Shown: positions 23,924-38,406 of the stretch, piece after piece
Numbering within the stretch: position 1 is the first letter of the stretch
How the letters are laid out: the number at the start of each line of letters is the position of its first letter
Assembly: GCA_948470475.1 (NCBI GenBank)
Contig: OX419346.1
Coordinates: 3,169,731 to 3,233,730, forward strand
Source of the DNA: Galaxea fascicularis
Taxonomy: Eukaryota > Cnidaria > Anthozoa > Scleractinia > Euphylliidae
Direction of reading: 5' to 3'
Length of the DNA stretch: 64,000 bases
The notes under the pieces: generated by a model
Told to the model about the DNA's origin: nothing
Seen by the model: only the letters and a program-made list of their open reading frames with translations
The model's database searches: none
Made by a program: the position numbers and the translations under genes

Positions 23924-25259
23924 CCTGGTCTCTTCTGAATATGCAAGAAGAGAGTAGGCTATTTATCAGTGTTTCGAATTTGATTTAATAAAATGAAGGA
24001 CGTATTTCAATAAAGCCGGGAAGGCGCAATACAGTGCTAGTACGTTGTACAGGAGAGAAGGGAACGATGGAGGTAAAGAAAGCGACACACTCCAACTGCA
24101 CTTGGCGATCATTTTATTCCTAAAATAAGACACTGTAGGTTTGACACTGTGGGCGAATTCTTTTGGGACTAGTCTGAAATGTGAATACTTGGAATACAAG
24201 GTAATCGTGTTATTTAACGACCTATAGTATGCCGTTTACAGAATACGGTTTCCTCGGAATACGCAGAATACAGAGTGCGCTTTCTTTGGTGAAAATCGTG
24301 CCCGGCTCGCCAATCCAGTGTCACGGTAGCGGAAGTCAGGTTCACACGCTCGGTCCAATCTATTCGGCGGGCTGTTCTGAAATCACTTCCGCCAACGAAT
24401 ACCAAATCGTATTGCGCGTATTCTCTTACTCTTAAACTGGAATAATTAGAACAGTTCCAAATGGATGTCCCGTTGACCTTTAGCCTGTTGGCCATCTACT
24501 ATTTCTATCCCACTAACCCACGTAATTTTCTCATGTTACGTATTACGGTCAAAATAATTAATCCACATTAAATATACAGCACATAAGCTGCCCTTGGTAT
24601 CACGTCACTGCTTCATATATCTACCCTCAAAATGATTGGGAATTTCATAAATAACCACAAAAACGCAACGGTTTAACTTAATTTCAAAAACGTTACATCA
24701 CAAATGGTGAAGAGCCCATAAAACCAATACTGAAAAGTTGATAAGTTATCCTTAACCATGATGGAATTTATACCTTACCTGATAACATGCTGATAAATAC
24801 AGTGTACTGCAGTTTTATTTAAGGCAAACTATTTTCAAAAGCGTTCACAAATATTCACACCAAAGACGAAGAATTTACCTCATGGTAAAGTCAATTTTAC
24901 ACCAGAAGCCCACTATCGTGAATTAACCAATGGCTACCGTTATGGCAATAGCATGACGCAAATTGCGTGACAACAGATGACACAGTAAGCACCAGTTATC
25001 ACTACGTGACACACACCAAGACACGCGTTACACAAGAAAAATATAAAACGGAGCCAGTACAAATGATGAATATCTCGAAGCAGTTTAGTATAATTTCCTA
25101 TCCTATTCTTGGTTGATTTAAGTACTATTGGAACACTGTGAATAATTAAGTTCGTACTTCCAGTCAAAAAGAGTGGAGCAGTACCAACGTATTTACGCCA
25201 GATAATTCCTGGCTGTAAAATCAATATGTACAAGCGGCCTGCTGTTGAGTACTGCGCCC
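23924..25259. other. Convergent intergenic / 3' UTR stretch
   Basis: This separates the stops of TUBGCP6 (plus) and sortilin (minus). It holds the TUBGCP6 poly(A) signal and a minus-strand AATAAA (TTTATT at 24814-24819) that may serve sortilin, about 440 bases past its stop. No further gene is seen. Confidence 0.5.
23987..23992 (+). terminator. AATAAA polyadenylation signal of TUBGCP6
   Basis: AATAAA lies 64 bases after the TGA stop at 23921-23923, in an AT-rich 3' flank. Position and sense orientation fit a short 3' UTR. Confidence 0.6.
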
Positions 25260-28218
25260 TCACAGGTCTATCATGGCGGCATCCTGAGGAAGCAAAAATA
25301 TGAACTTCCTATGTATGATTGTTATAAAGAGCATTGAGCTGTAGTTCAGATGTCCTGCAAACAGGATCTTTATTTAGGTTTTTGCTACGATTTGCGCGCG
25401 GTCAAACCGCGCACCATCCTAGAGCAAATCGACGCGATCATCTCTCTGAGTAACCCAAAAAAGAGCCTGTTTGCAGGCAACAGTTCAGAGCAATTCTGTT
25501 AAGTGGTTGAAGAGCAGTCACCAATGTCCAAAAACGATGGAGAAATAAAAACGAGCCACCTTTAAGTTTCCCTTATGGATAGATGGGACTAAAAGCTAAG
25601 ACCAGGAGCCAAACTTAATTCCAACAGAAAGAGTCTTAAGGACTTTATATTAATATCTGTTAGAGGGTGGGAATGTCGGTTGTCCAATATTTTAAGGTAT
25701 ACGGTGTTTTCAAACTACATAATGGCACATGCACACTACCAGGTGAAATTAAAAACAAAACTTTGTTATGGCCAAAATGGCTACTGCCTACAAAACCAAA
25801 TCTTGTCAAGTAATTTACAAACCAAAAGATACTTACGTCATCATCTGTGTCATAATCTCGATACGTCCGCAGTCCTTTGGGTCTGGGGTTGTATTTAAAA
25901 GTCTCGGACCCCTCCATGTCATCATCTTCCTGTGACAGTTGTGAGTAGCGGTACGTGGGTCGACTACAAACATCATAAGAACAGCGCAACAGTTAACAGA
26001 TCATTGAAAACCCAGTGGGACATTCACAGGGCAAAACAAACTCTGACCACAAGTAGGAGCAAAAGGTTTAATTTTAAACTCTCACCAAATGATTTTACCT
26101 TTCCCAAATTGAGATAAAAATATTTCATTTCTGATTTGCTAGTCCATCACGGGGCCAACGCGAGGCGAGAAATAATATCAATTCCACCCCCCCCCCCTTC
26201 CCCCGTCTCTCTCTCTCTCACCTCCCTGGATGGGATGCCCCCCGTAGCAGACTACTCTGGTGCTTTTTCGTTTACTTTCAATCACGTCACCCCGCAAAAC
26301 ATACTTACAACTTTCCCAGCTGCCAATACTTCCTTCCAAAATACACCACTGCAATAACGAGAATTAACAAGATGGGAATAACCACGAACACGGCCTTGCT
26401 GTGGCCACCCTGCAAGGGAGATAGTTCGTGCAACAAGTGAGAAACGTTTCAGCACAAGCAACCCAAGCTCAACTGACGAGAAGATTTTTTGGTCCAAAGG
26501 AAGTCCCGAAACACTAGTTCAAAAATGGTCGAGTTTGTGACGATTGAATAACTCGCAGGAACGGAAATAAATCTTCCCTTAGCCAAGTTTAGTGTGACGT
26601 CTTACCTTGCCACCGTTATTTCTGGATTCGTAGTTATAATTCATTCCATACTCGTACCAAGATACATTTTTACAGATCTGATGGGTGTCTAAATAGCGCC
26701 TGATATCCTTAGAACCTCCACAGCACGTGTCTCCAGGAATGAGACGATATCTGAAATTACATACGTCACCAGCAATCAACCAACGATTACATCAGTCCCC
26801 TTCATTGTTATCTTTTATTTATTCCAGGAAAGGTGGCAGTCAAAAAACAAATTGCGTTATCTCATTCCTTTAAATTGTTTGTATAATGATACTGAAAAGA
26901 AATGTTAGCGCCACGTCGTCGCATCGTCATTGCCATCGTCACCATCATCATCATCATCACTGTCACCATCATCAACATCGTCATCGTCATCACCATTATC
27001 ATCATTATTATTATCGATTCATAACAGCGTTCTATGTCAACAGAAAGTCCACGTGGGCATCTGGCCTCCTTCCGAGAACTGAGGTGTCTAAACTGTTGGG
27101 AAACCCTTCACCATTTCACTTTTAACATCAACCATGCAGCCCAATTAAATATCCAAGACTTTCCTGAGTATTCTTGGAGAGCCTAACCCTTTCTGTAACA
27201 GATCGAGTGCACCATTCATTTCTAGTAGTAGTAGTATACTCACCCTCTATTATCCTTTAGCTTTTCTGCATCTCCATGAAGACAGAGTTCAGGTTTTCGT
27301 TTATCTGACAGCGTGCACTTATCCGAGCCTTCTTTTCGAACATATCCATAATCACTTCAAGAACAAAGTCAAAATCTCCTGTGAGCAGCGTTATAATGAA
27401 CTTACCTGACATTAACAGTTAAACCCAAATTGCATTTTCTCCACAGTGTTCTTCACAGATCTATTGGCTTATTACTAAGGAGAAGTCGATTGATCATCAA
27501 AATATATTAGCTTTAGTGTCACGATTAGTGAGCGAAGTTATGTTTGACACAGTGGTAACACTGCATTCAGCCTGCTCTCAGAAGTCTTATTCTACTTCAT
27601 TTTTTGGAGGAAGGCAACCGACAGCGTGCGCGGACTTGCGCGCGGACAGCAGGAGTGAACTCCACGCTTCGCGCACGAACCTGCTTGGCGCTTCCCAAGA
27701 AAAGAATACAGGATGTCAGATTATGTTCGGTAACAGGGTAAAGGTTCAGTGATTGCGAGGCCATATTAGGCAAACAGCCGATTGGTAAGGTTCCTTCAGG
27801 TCGCAAATTTCAAATGTCAGTGATACATTAGAGATTTATTTGTGTCGAAATGTCTTGTTGGGTTTATCCATGAGTATGTTAGTAAGGAGCGTTTATTTTG
27901 AGGCCATTCCTGAATGGGAATATTTGAAAGAGACGTTAATCGTGTTCGTTTGAGGCCTATTAGTATAGAAAAAAAGTGAACGGAACTTCCACTTGTTGTT
28001 GTTGTTGTTGTTGTTGCTATGGCAGTTGCTGCTGTTGTTGTTGTTGTTGTTGTTTATTAATATTTTTGCCCGGCCTCCTGATCCAACATCTTACCATTCC
28101 ATGTCAGCAAGAGTGCATGTACAGCATTCAGAACTCTTCTGCTGGACATAATCCACACCATTGAAACAACTGTTAAGAACGAAAGAAAAACAAACAATGT
28201 ATGTATGTATAAAGGGGG

Positions 28219-28254
<36 letters not shown>

Positions 28255-28582
28255 GAAGTAGTACACAAAAATTTGGTATTATCAACAGAGTTGATAAATG
28301 TAAATTGACCACCGTACAGGGATTCTAAAAGCTGACGTTTCGAGCGCTAGCCCTTCGTCAGAGCGAATCGATTCGCTCTGACGAAGGGCTAGCGCTCGAA
28401 ACGTCAGCTTTTAGAATCCCTGTACGGTGGTCAATTTACATTTATCAACAATGTATGTATGTATTCGCCTTTGTCACACAGCGGCCATATTGTCCCGGGA
28501 GACCAAAAAAGCTTTGTTTTACCACGCCAAGCCTCGCAGTCGAAACCGTGGGGGCGAGGCTTGGCGTGGTAAAACAAAGCTT

Positions 28583-28620
<38 letters not shown>

Positions 28621-31600
28621 AGGCGAATACGTAATTGGCCACTCCCCATCGGGACTTTTCAGGACCAATGTAAACAAATAGTGATAAATAAACATAACTA
28701 GGTTAAGAATCCAACCTGGCGGGAGGCAGATGAGTTGGCTATTTACAAGCGTAGACGAGAAGTTGAATTCGGGGCTACCGAGAACAACATCAGCTAGCAG
28801 TCAGAACGGGATTTGAACCCGCGACTTACGAATTTCAAATCCAGCGCTCTAACCACTCGGCCACGCTGTCTCCCTAACAATCACCGCATTATCTAAAACG
28901 ACTCACGCCCAAAGAGGTCTATTCCTCCAAACAAACTGACAGTAAACTCTAAGAAACAATGCCTTTACTCCAAATGTTACTTAACATCTATGTGTGTAAA
29001 ACCCTTGATATTGTTGCCGCCTATTTGCGCTTTCAGATTTCGCGCGCCGCCATTTTGGATTTCGTAACGACGTTCGGTTGCAGCTATCATCAATGAGGAG
29101 AAGAAAAAATGTCGTCATGCGTCATCCCAACATGGCGGCGAGTGGAAAATCAAGAGGCGAAGTGAACAATGGCGAAAATAGGAAGCTGCGTTTCATCAGA
29201 CACTGCCGAAATAGTATTTCCATTTTTTTTTTTCACAGAGTTTACATGTCAATAGCGCAGGTTTCCCTTTAACCGCAACCACACGTGCATTTTGTTGCCT
29301 GCAATGGCTACATTTTGCGGCAAGTGAAGTTTCTATATCTCGCCTCTGCCAGAGAGGCTATGCTACTCAATTTCACCCTGCGCTGGACGTGACTTTCTTT
29401 GAAGCGCATTTCAGTGTTTGAACAGTGTTACCGATTAGCGGAATAGAAGACTTGACACTTAATAAAGTTCACGATGGAGTTCATGGAGATCCACACGAAA
29501 GAACTGAAGGTCTCCAATTGCGCTACTTACAGAACTCCCTTCTTGGGTCTTCTACAGTGTTCTTTTCTCCCCAGCAGGCAGCCGTTGTTTTTGCTTTCTC
29601 CATGAGGTGTCCATGTCTCGTACTCATCATCCTGACCTGTCCGTAAAAATACGATAGATCATTAACAGCAGTAAGAGCAAGCTGTTGATACTGCTATTGG
29701 TGGTTATGATGATGACGATGACGATGACGATAACGATGATGATGATGACGACGACTGTGTACCAACATACCTTACGGTCAATAAAGAACAAAAATCTACC
29801 GTAACAAAGCGACGCCGAAGCGACAAACTTACAATTTCTTCCAAGCACTTTTCCAAAGTTCACGGTGATGACCTGCCACTCGCGCGATGGAAAAGTAAAT
29901 CCCCACATACTGAATCTCATCGTCTTTGCCCCAGGTTCAGTCACCAACCCAGCCACATGAAATTCATGTTCAGTAAACTCGTATTTAAACCAACAGCGGC
30001 CTTCATTCACCGAGTACCTGCAAGTTTTAACGACAAAAATTACTATAGATAGAGAACACAACATTGTAATAAGCACCATGCCAGTCAGCCGCAGCACCAA
30101 CATAATAATTCGCCAGGATATATTCGAGGAGTGAAAAGAATGTTATATTCCCACAACAACTAACACCAACAAGTTCATAATAATCATCACGTCACTACTA
30201 TCTATGTCATCAACATTCTTAGTTTTTACTAAAACAGTGAATAGCGTTTTTCACGCGCTCTGATTGGCTACTCAAACTCAGGATATCAAGTGCGATTAAC
30301 CTCCGAGCAACTCGCACGAAAATCGAAATTGATGACAGGAATGAATGAGAGCAAACTTATCATTTTTGAGCTAAATTATCTCACTGTTTTAGTACTAAAA
30401 CAATTATTCGCCTCGGTGTCAGTTGCCAGTGGCCACTTCTAATAATAATAATAATAATAACATTTATAATGCGCAAATTCCATATAATGTTCAAATGCGC
30501 ATGACAAGATTAAAAATGGATTAAAAAAAAAAAAAAAATTACTTCTACTTAATGGAATAATTGTTTTGTTCATCAGGCCTGTCACTAATTTTAGAAGTAG
30601 GTGGGGATATACTGACAAAAAATAGCCAGGGATTCGAGTTGCTGTAGTGAAGTCAAGATAGCTGGGGATATACCTCAAAATACGAGGGAAAAGTCCCCGA
30701 CTGCCGGCCCTTAATGACAGCCCTGCAGTCATAATCATCGTCATCGTCATTTCACCCTCGTAAGTTTCAACCCCAGAATCTTACTCAACACACCATCTTG
30801 GTGTGGGTCCTACAAATGAACATGGAAACTTTGCTATTGCTAGTTATGTTCCAATCTATTGAAACTCGGAGACCCGTCACAACAAGCATGCCAATGCCAA
30901 ATTTGTTGGGGAAATTTACGTTTGTTGTTAGAAGTCGGAACAAGGAAGAAATAAACCTCGCAGCAATTAGTCTCCTTCGCAGCCGTTTTTTGGGCTGTCA
31001 CAGCAATGTACCCTTACATAAAATTCGTCATCATCATGACACAGTGATTGCCAAAAATTGACGTTCTGCGCACAGGCACAGCGCAAACGCCTGTGAACCA
31101 ATTGCACAGAAAACTCACATGAGGTATTTGGAAGTGGATGAATATGCTGGAACAGCCACTATCAAATTACCATGGTCACCGATAGAATAAAAGTGAGTGC
31201 CATTCAGAACCTGAGCAAGACAAAAGAACGAAAATCACTTACAAATTAATGACCCATATCTATGTTCAGATAGACTGCTCTTACATTCTGAGCACCAACG
31301 GGAGGAACAAAATGGTAGTTTAGCAATTACTGCAGACGCGTGTCCTCCTAAATTCTTAAGTTTTTCACAAAGTTTACCTGGTAGGAAAGCCAGCTTTCTC
31401 GTGTTATTTCCAGAGCCCGTCTCTTTAACTTGGAACATTGCTAGCTGTTGGCTTGCTGCAGCTGTTCATGCTTAATTAAGCACCTAACAGTTAACTGCAA
31501 TAAATCCTCTCAAAGTGCAAGGTTGCAATAATTTTGTTTTTCACACCACGTCTTGTTCCTTACCTTATACCACTTGTAGCCTCCATCACGTGTCATCCAC

Positions 31601-34600
31601 ACGTCTGTCCGACGACTCAACGCTGCTCCTGCATTACCATGAGCAATGATGATACCGACAGCATTCGGTACACTCAGCGGTCCCATGGCAAAGTGAACGA
31701 ATCTGCTGGCGCTAAAACGGTTGTGAATCTGCAGCCAACATTCCTCACCCTCCTAAACGTTCAAAAAAACAACAAAAACATTTAAACTAAAAAAAAGTAT
31801 CCTACAAAAACCAACAATTTGGAGTTTTTCCACAAAATCGTATGATATCGGTTGTGTGTCGGTCGAAATTGTCGAATGCACTGTTTTCATTTTTTTGGTG
31901 GAGAGGGCGGGGGGGGGGGGCTCTGATTAATGATGAAAACGGCAAGGGTGACTATCTGGTTCGGGACGAACTATTAGAAAAATGATGGGGGGGGATGTTT
32001 TTTCCCCACCCCTCTCCCCATCACTTTTCTTATGGTCCGAGCTGCAACTTCCTGTTGTGTTTTTTACCCACCTTTACTTTATCTGCGTCACACTGCTTTT
32101 TTTCCAAAGGAATGGTTTTCCACTCACCACCACGATCATGACTTATTAACGAAGTGACAGTGTTATCTAAAATTACCAAAACAAATTAATAAGTATCAGT
32201 GCCATCATCGTCGCCATCATCATCACCAACAGCAGCAGCCTTTGCGCACAGTTGAATGAAACCATTGGAGACTACTTCGAACCTAGTAGAGCACTGCATC
32301 TAATGCCTTAGCTAGTTAACTTTATAATGGTACAGCCAACAAAATTAGTCAATTCGATTGGTCGAGAGCATTAAAAATTAAATACATAGCGACCGCGCGT
32401 GTTCACCAGCACAGTTGCCTTTTCTTAGCAAATTCCAAAACTGCTTCCAGTCGGAAATGTCACCCATTAATATGGGATAATCTACGACCGGACGTTACGT
32501 CTTTCGTTCGCTCTCAAACGAAACCACTGCCACTGTCTCGCTATTTTTAAACCTTGCTCACCGGCATTCATGCGACCCGTCAGGTAGGTCCCTCGCATGG
32601 ACTCCACTTTGTAAAAATCATTATATCCACCATGGTTAGTGAACTAAAAGCACAAACAATAATATTACAAATTGGACTCCAAACAGTCCTATTACCATTA
32701 TTTAGTAACTTCAATTTTAACCTCTATATTAAACGATCGCTGTCGCCTTTTTCTAAGTGTTTCTATTGCTTGAACTTTGTAAAGGAAATTACTCGAACAT
32801 GATACCTTTTCCTGTTAAAGTAAGGCAATTGAATTCCGGCGCGTTTATCATGAAATCACCCAAAATAAGCGTTTGGACTTCGAGCTCAAAAGTCTTCTAT
32901 ACAAGTGTATACAACGTCTTTTCGGTACTGACCGTAGGAACTTCGCGTTACTGTTTTGCACTCCGTTTTTGTACCACTGTTTTTGATACTTTTTCATTGC
33001 ATTTTAACCGTTACAGGAGGTCTTAACGAACCAAGTGATTTTGTGAGCGCCTTTGCCGTGTATCAACTGCACACATCTGATACAAAATGGCGCGAAAATA
33101 AATGATTCCTCTCTTCAGTCAATTCAATTGTCTTCCCTCTCTACTGCATTGATTTTAATGTTAACGTAGCAAGTTGTGGTGTTTCTTTACATCTAAAGTA
33201 CACGTAAACTAAGACAAGTATAAACTTACCACATGATTTTTCAGAGATTCGCTGAACACGATTCCATCAGCATCTGAAGTGTACAGAATGCCTCTCCCAG
33301 TATCTGACGAGGTATTAAAAAATGAACAATAGTCTAACAAGAGACAATACAGGCTTTGATCCCTTAATTTCGAAGCCCTAACAGTGACCAGGATCTAATT
33401 TCTCTTTACTAAATCACCACTTGATAAAACATGCCGCTCATCAAAGATCAAAATGTCATTATTGTTATTATTTGTTAATGATAATGATAATGATAATGAT
33501 GAGGATTTATATAGCGCTTTTATCCAAAGGGCTCAAAGCGCTTTACAACATTTTTTGGGGGAATTTGCCAGACTGCTTTTTTTAGGCGAAAATTGCAGCC
33601 ACGCAGTTTACAATCTTATTGAATGAATAGTAGGATCAACACAGGTGCCCCCCGAACAGAATAAGTTATAGACCATCAAACCGGGGACTACGTCCCCTAC
33701 TCTTTCCGATCAGTGTGTGGGTTCTTTAACGTCCCACACCCGGTACTGTGAAACGGGACCTCCGGTTTTATCGTCCTTATCCGAGAAGACTAGAAAGTCT
33801 AACCATTTGCAGATGTCATTACAAAGGTAGCATTTTCTCCTCAGTTATTTTAAGACCCTGGGTGTTGACACAGCAGTCCGGTGCTCTACCACTGAGCCAA
33901 CCGGTCGGCGGTTTGTTCAACTATTGCGATACAATTATACATTACTATTCAGAGAAAAGAACTTTAGTGATCTTAAGGCACTCTTCCGGTTAACTACTGA
34001 TTATTCCAATTTTCAAAATTGCCAACAATTTACAACAAATCACAAAAAAATTCCTCATATTTTTGTTTAACCAGCATTTTGCAAAAATTCCATTGACGAT
34101 GTCAGATCCTCTCCTCTTGATAACATTCACATTGTAAATAGTAAATGAATAGTATTAGTACATGTATATACCACACAAGTGAATACTGCTTTCCTCGCAT
34201 TCTGATTGGTTAACTCGGAAGTGATTAGCAAAGTACATGTGCTATTCACCTCCGAGCAGCCAAAGCAAAATGGAAAATGGCCACCAGTTTTAGTTCCGAA
34301 GAGGAAATTATTTGAATAAAAGCTAGTTATTCAGCTTGTGTAGTACATACTAAAACAATAATTATTCACCTCAGTGTTGGTGAATAATTGTCAATTATTA
34401 CCTCCTGATTCATCAACATGGAGAAAAATCATTCCTTCAGACATGTCCAAGATGGAATAGAACTGTGCCAAAATAGAAATCAAAATAGACAGGTTTACTT
34501 AATCTGGGGAAATCCAGATATTGTTAATATCAAGATCAAATCGCCATTTGGGTTCTTGTGATCGTTGAAATATACTTACTAGCTGTGACTAATATTAAGG

Positions 34601-37600
34601 CAATAGTCTGTATTTTTAGCTATATATCCAGACCTGTTGCTGTATCTGTTTTATTTATTTTTTCTTTTTTGCTACATGCATAAAGAAAGTGATAAATTTT
34701 GGCTAAAATTTTGCGAGACAGTTGCATTTTTGAATTACAAACATTTATCAGTACCATAATGGCTGGCTGGAAGGCTGTCAGCTTCTAATGACAGCCAGAT
34801 CACGATAATTAAGCTTATCTAGTATGTATTTTTTACGTAGGATAATTTTACATGTAACTTGAGACAATACCCTCTCTGGTGTGACAGCTGGCACTTGTAC
34901 CGGATCCCAGGAATCCCCGCCATTTTTAGACACATGCATTATACGAGTGTTGTTATTCTGAAAACACAACCAACAATTAGGATGTAAATCATAATATTGC
35001 TTTTTTTTTTTGCCTTGAGACAAAGGGAAAGCAAGCAGAAAGCAATGGCATTTACAGACAATGCAATGCTCTATGAGAACTTTCTAGAAACCAATCCCTA
35101 CTTTGCTTTGGTGTCAATATGTTTTAAGCAATATGATTGGACAATATCAAAGTATCTCTGTTCAAGATAAAGGACTTCCCTGGCACCAACCTGTTACTGA
35201 TCTTTAAAACCACAAATAGCTAAAAAACATTTCAAACACTTTCTACAAGGTCAAACAAAAGTCACTCTCAAATTTGAGGAACACGACAAAGAGAAATTGA
35301 TTGATTTCAACAAAATTATTAAAATTATGTGAAACAAATATAAAATAAAATTACTTAGTACCTTATTATGGTCAACAGACACATACAGGAATTTTCCTTG
35401 TAAGCCAAAAGTGTAAACATGTTGAACATGGATTGCTAAACATAAAACAAAGCTGTCAGAATGCTTCCCTGTGGTATCAATACTAATCCACAGGCCCCTA
35501 AACCTTGTTCAGTGAGTGGATACATGCACAGGGCTGTCAGGTATGTGTAGCTTAACATCCAGTGAATAAACTGTTATCCAGTCCTATTGAAACTGATGCA
35601 TAATGTTATCTAGGCCCAGTTGTTCAATTAAGAGCAGATACCTTTTTCAAAGGGATATGTTGGTCGGTAGCTAGCAGATAAAGGGTTTGATCCTTTGAGA
35701 TGGTCAGATCAGGATCAATGATCCAAGATCACTTGGATCATGGCACATCAAAGGAACCAATGAATCCACTCTGGACAAGGATTCCTCAGTTCCTTTGATA
35801 CATCCTGCTCAGAGTGATCTTGGATCATTTGATCCCGATGTGGCTCATCCCAAAGGAATGCTCCCAAAATGTTAAATTTCAATTAACTAATACATGTTTA
35901 TCTACTGGACAATGGCTTATTCACTTGATCATGTTATCCACTCTTTGAAAAACAGATGCCTGCTGGATTAGGGATTTATCCAATGGATAAAACCCTTTGA
36001 ACAACTGGGTGCTTGACATTCTTCAAATTGTAAATGTAAATTCAAGAAAGAAAAGGAAATGATAGCCATGAAGAAGGGGTAAATATTTGACCCTAATCAT
36101 CACAAAATTTGGTGAACATCTCCAAAATGGCGGCCGAAAATTCAAATAGTAACCCTGCAAAGTTTCAGTATATCAGGTGTAATAACAGCTGAGAAAATGT
36201 AAGTTTAAGAATGAAAAGTTTACAGACCTTTGTATGACTGGGGGTATATGCCATGCCCTCAGTCATACAAATGTCTGTAAATGTTTCAAATTTCAACTTA
36301 CATTTTCTCAGCTGATACAACACCTGATATGCTGAAACCTTGCAGGGTTACTGAAGTAAAGATGCTCTTCCAATTTCTGGTATCAGTTTTTCATTCAGTT
36401 CAATTTTAACTCATTCAAATCCACTGCCACCATTTTGGACAAGGGTCTATTGTCAGCCAAACAGATAGAAAAGAAGCTGAAATGATGCATGAATATCATA
36501 ACATAGTCATCAGGGGAAAAAAAGGTGGATTTCCCACTTCAGACTTCTACAGACATCAACATCAATCAAAATACATAACACAACTTAATACAACTTACAC
36601 TCAAAGTGTTCTCCTAAGTCCCTTGATCTCATCAAGCTGGCATCTCCCTTTAGAAAGCTGGCTGGACCTGTTGAATAACAGTTTAGCCTGGTTCACATGA
36701 GCGACACAAATGCAAGCGCAAGGTAAGATGCACAAGCGCAGTCAAAGTCTTTATTCAAGATGGCCAACGAGGCTGACATCTAATTTATACCTTGCATTTG
36801 CATTGCCCCAGTTCACACATGTGAAGTGCAAATGCAAGCACAAATGCAAGAAAATTATCCATTTCTTGCATTGATGCATGCACTTGCATTTGCATTTGTG
36901 TTGCAGTAGTTCACACATGACTTTTGTATTTCATTGCATTTGCATCACATATGTGAACCAGGCTTTTGTGTGTATTCCCCAGCTGTAAGTGCTGAATTGC
37001 TCACAAAAACCCAAATGAATTACTACACAATTACTCAACATCATGTTCTTGACTATTGAACTTGAAAAGTAACCTTCATAAGTAATGATTCAGTACAGCC
37101 GTCAGTTTAGCCTTCTCCTTGAACAATGTTTTTTAACATGGATATTAGCTTTAATTTATTTACAAGTGAGTGCATGTTCTGTGCAAAGTAGCCTTGCTCT
37201 GATAGAAAGGCTCAAGGCAACTCCCTAGTGGCCTACAAAGAGTACATACATATTTTTCACTCCTAAATGACACCACTACAGTGAGAAATGTTAAAGATAG
37301 CAGCAAAAACCAAAGAAAATATAAGAAACATTTAACATAATAGAGACCACCAAATGCTACATGCACGTACTTGCTGATACTGTCAAAAAAATGGTTCTTT
37401 CCTCCTTATCCGCCTCACCAACATCTGTTCTTGCTCCCCTATTGAATGAAAGTATATAATTTACATGACATGTGTAAAAATTACATTATAATTCTGCCAA
37501 TTTGTAACAAAACAAGTTCCCATTTTACCACAAATTACAGTTGCCATCACAAATTAATTCCATAACTTTCTTCTCTATATACTGCTCTTAGGTGATAGGT

Positions 37601-38336
37601 TTTGAACAAAGTTTTATTATTCAGTATAACATACTGTATATCAAGGCTGCTGCCTAAGAAAATTTTAAAGGGGCCCTCAGAGCTAAACGATGAGAAGTTA
37701 GGAGCCCAAAATATAAAGTGAAAGGTGTTGCCGTGAAAAATTCAGGCACCCATCCTGGTTATTCTTTGGGTGCCCCAGGCTCCTGTTAGGCAACAGGCTT
37801 GTACATCATCAACTGGAGAACTTTATTCAAATCAAAGTACTTTTTTTCTCACCATTTGGCACTCCTGACATAACTCTGCAAGAACTTCCACGTTAATCCA
37901 AAGTCTGTTGACAGGAACATCTACATGTATGGAAAGGGAGAAATTTTTAAAATTCATAAATTGTACTAAAATGGTACCACAGGATTGCATTCTAGTGGTG
38001 CCTTGTCACCCCTGATGACTTACTTTTGCTTTCAGATGACCAGGAAATATCAGTTATATGCTGGGTTCCCTGGATTTCAAGGGTTTAGAGATTTTGGGCA
38101 CCCATCCTCTTTCCTTAGAGCACAGCCTTGTACTACTACAGGGCTCAAAAATTGTGACTCACTAGTCCCCAGTGCAACCAGAAATTTAGCACTGGTGAAT
38201 AGCTTTTTTGGAACTGGTAGCCAAATTTTTTTATTTGGTGATTAACTATTTTTTTCTTGTCGCCAGCTGATAAATGGATGAAAAAGTTAATTTCAAGCCC
38301 TGTCTAAGGTAGCTGTATAGACCTCAGCCAACTAAC

Positions 38337-38406
<70 letters not shown>

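Noticed and set aside
26886..27125. Histidine-rich plus-strand ORF
   Set aside because: It is a translation of the (CAT)n microsatellite; no homology or splice context.
27976..28164. Cysteine-rich plus-strand ORF
   Set aside because: Cysteines come from the (GTT)n repeat, and the end overlaps sortilin exon 20 on the other strand.
28427..28681. ORFs of about 70-80 codons on both strands
   Set aside because: Both are generated by the foldback at 28461-28630.
28803..28872. Stand-alone tRNA gene on the minus strand
   Set aside because: Boxes A and B are good, but the sequence runs into a SINE body shared with 56742-57035 and lacks a clean acceptor-stem end.
29700..38405. CRISPR-like or phage-type arrays
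   Set aside because: The short repeats are microsatellites in introns; there are no spacers or prokaryotic genes in the window.
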